From contig NC_133898.1 of NCBI RefSeq assembly GCF_964199755.1, forward strand, positions 131,364,553 to 131,428,552: DNA of 64,000 nucleotides, read 5' to 3'. Positions within the stretch are counted from its first letter, which is position 1; the number at the start of each line of letters is the position of its first letter. Source of the DNA: Larus michahellis (Eukaryota; Chordata; Aves; Charadriiformes; Laridae). The notes beneath the pieces are model-generated. The model worked only from the letters and a program-made list of their open reading frames with translations, was not told the DNA's origin and made no database searches. The translations under genes and the position numbers were made by a program. Below, in pieces: positions 62,642 to 64,000 of the stretch.

Positions 62642-64000
62642 CTGGAAAGAAAACGCGGGGCTTTGGGCTTCCGCGTAGCTCAGAGCGGCGGCACGTTTGT
62701 GCATTCTGAAATGAGGATCTTGCCTGAGTGGGGAAAAATCTCTCTGCTTAGTCACGCTCCTGCAGGAGGACAGAGGATGAACTTAAAAGGCAAACAGTGT
62801 CCCGTTGACTTGTCTGAGAAACACGAGCAGAGGTCAGGCTGGAGCCTGGCCTAGGTGATGCTGTCTGAAGGAAGAGGGAAGCTGCTCACTGCTCCAGGGT
62901 GTTCTTGCAGCTCAGGTTGGGTTAAGGACCAACAAAGCGATCTCTCCTCGCTCTTGGCAGGCAGCTTTGCCACTGCAGTATTCCCCAGCTGCTCTTCAGC
63001 ACTTTGATTTCCCTGTCTGGCGTTTGGGGAGCTAAGTTGCGTGTTCCTCCATGCCGTGATTCTCGGAGCAGTTGTTCCTTCAACACTTCACCAGCTTGAC
63101 ACTAGGAAATTCATCCCCCAACGTAACTCCCCTCCAAAACATAACAAACCCAGCATCCCCCAGGTAGGGATAAAAGGGGGGAGGGTCGGGGGGCTTTCAA
63201 AAGGATGCGGGGTTCTTTAATTCTTTTGGAAAGGATAAAGTTGATACTGGATCCCCCTGATGCTGGGTGTGAGGACAGATTATCTCTTGCAATGAGGTCC
63301 CTCTCCCTGATGAAAGCTCGCTCTATCAAGACAGCTTTCTTTTTTTTCTTCTTTGTAAAAGCTGTTCTTTAAAGCCACGATGGGTGTACAATAAAAGGCT
63401 CTCCCAGGGGGAAAAAAAAATCTCATTTAGGTGAAAAGAATTAGATGATAGCCAGTGAAAAATATATTTTCCTATCTTAAAAAAAAATAAATAGGAAAAT
63501 GGGGAAACTGAACCCATCCAACAATGGAAGAGATGAGCATCCTGCATCTGGCAGAGAGCAGACAAGGCTCTTGCGCTACAAAACTCAGCGTGAAGATTTG
63601 CTGGTCTGAGTCTGCTGTGAGAGTTCGAGCCGAGGGTTTGAGCCTACTAATGTTGTTTTACCTCCCAAAAAGCAGGTCTTGCGAAAACTCATTTCCTCTG
63701 TAGATTCTCCAGTTCTTCAGTATTTTCGCAAGTCCAGAGAACATTAAGTGTAGGCTGAATCCTTCAGCAAACTCCAGAATGGCTCTGGACACTTGTATTT
63801 GCTTTCAAGGAATGAAGCATTTTCATCAGCTCAGTCAGGTTCTGGTCATGACCTCACAGCAGAAGAACATATATAGGCCATTGTCCACCTTTTGGACATA
63901 CTTGACTAATACAAAGGATTGTCTTGGTAGGATATTTATAATCCGTTTGCTAATTTCTTGTGGAGTCAGCTTGTGCAGAGTTTTGCCTTCATCCCTGATT
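62642..64000. other. End of window; intron 2 with minus-strand open segments
   Basis: No repeat family was recognised. A minus-strand frame (63835-63999) encodes a protein-like segment that runs off the window end. A purine-rich stretch at 63110-63345 is open on the minus strand. Neither was recognised. Confidence 0.3.

Overview
This is vertebrate, almost certainly avian, nuclear DNA. The main evidence is about twenty CR1 LINE fragments in both orientations, many ending in the avian-type CR1 3' tail (imperfect copies of TTCTATGATTCT). Their truncated ORF2 C-termini are recognisable by residues such as [10 protein letters not shown]. No bacterial-type gene organisation, CRISPR array or tRNA gene was seen. 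Most open reading frames here are chance or CR1-derived.

The one gene identified with high confidence is ASXL2 (additional sex combs-like 2), on the + strand. Coding exon 1 (25936-25992) and exon 2 (58247-58329) join in phase 0. Together they encode the first 46 residues plus two bases of codon 47. This is the basic N-terminus and the start of the HARE-HTH domain. Both exons have proper splice sites, and the intron between them is 32,254 bp. A CpG island with NRF1-, YY1- and CACATG-type sites surrounds exon 1, and a 17-codon upstream ORF lies in the presumed 5' UTR. No exon 3 was found, so the window ends in intron 2.

Upstream, about 0.2-4 kb looks like the 3' end of another + strand transcript: a splice-acceptor-like site, a short Ser/Pro-rich frame, AU-rich elements, one CR1 insertion and an AATAAA signal at 3942. 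In mammals the gene upstream of ASXL2 in the same orientation is KIF3C. That is a synteny-based inference, not a sequence identification. From 4 to 25 kb is intergenic sequence with CR1 copies of several ages.

From 26 to 58 kb (intron 1) there are further CR1s, including one with an internal deletion, a closely spaced inverted pair, and an old 5' half carrying ORF1 and endonuclease remnants that is split by a younger antisense CR1. From 58 to 64 kb (intron 2) there is one CR1 that is nearly the inverted twin of a copy in intron 1. There is also a minus-strand stretch that looks like a terminal exon with its own poly(A) signal, which could be an unannotated nested antisense gene.
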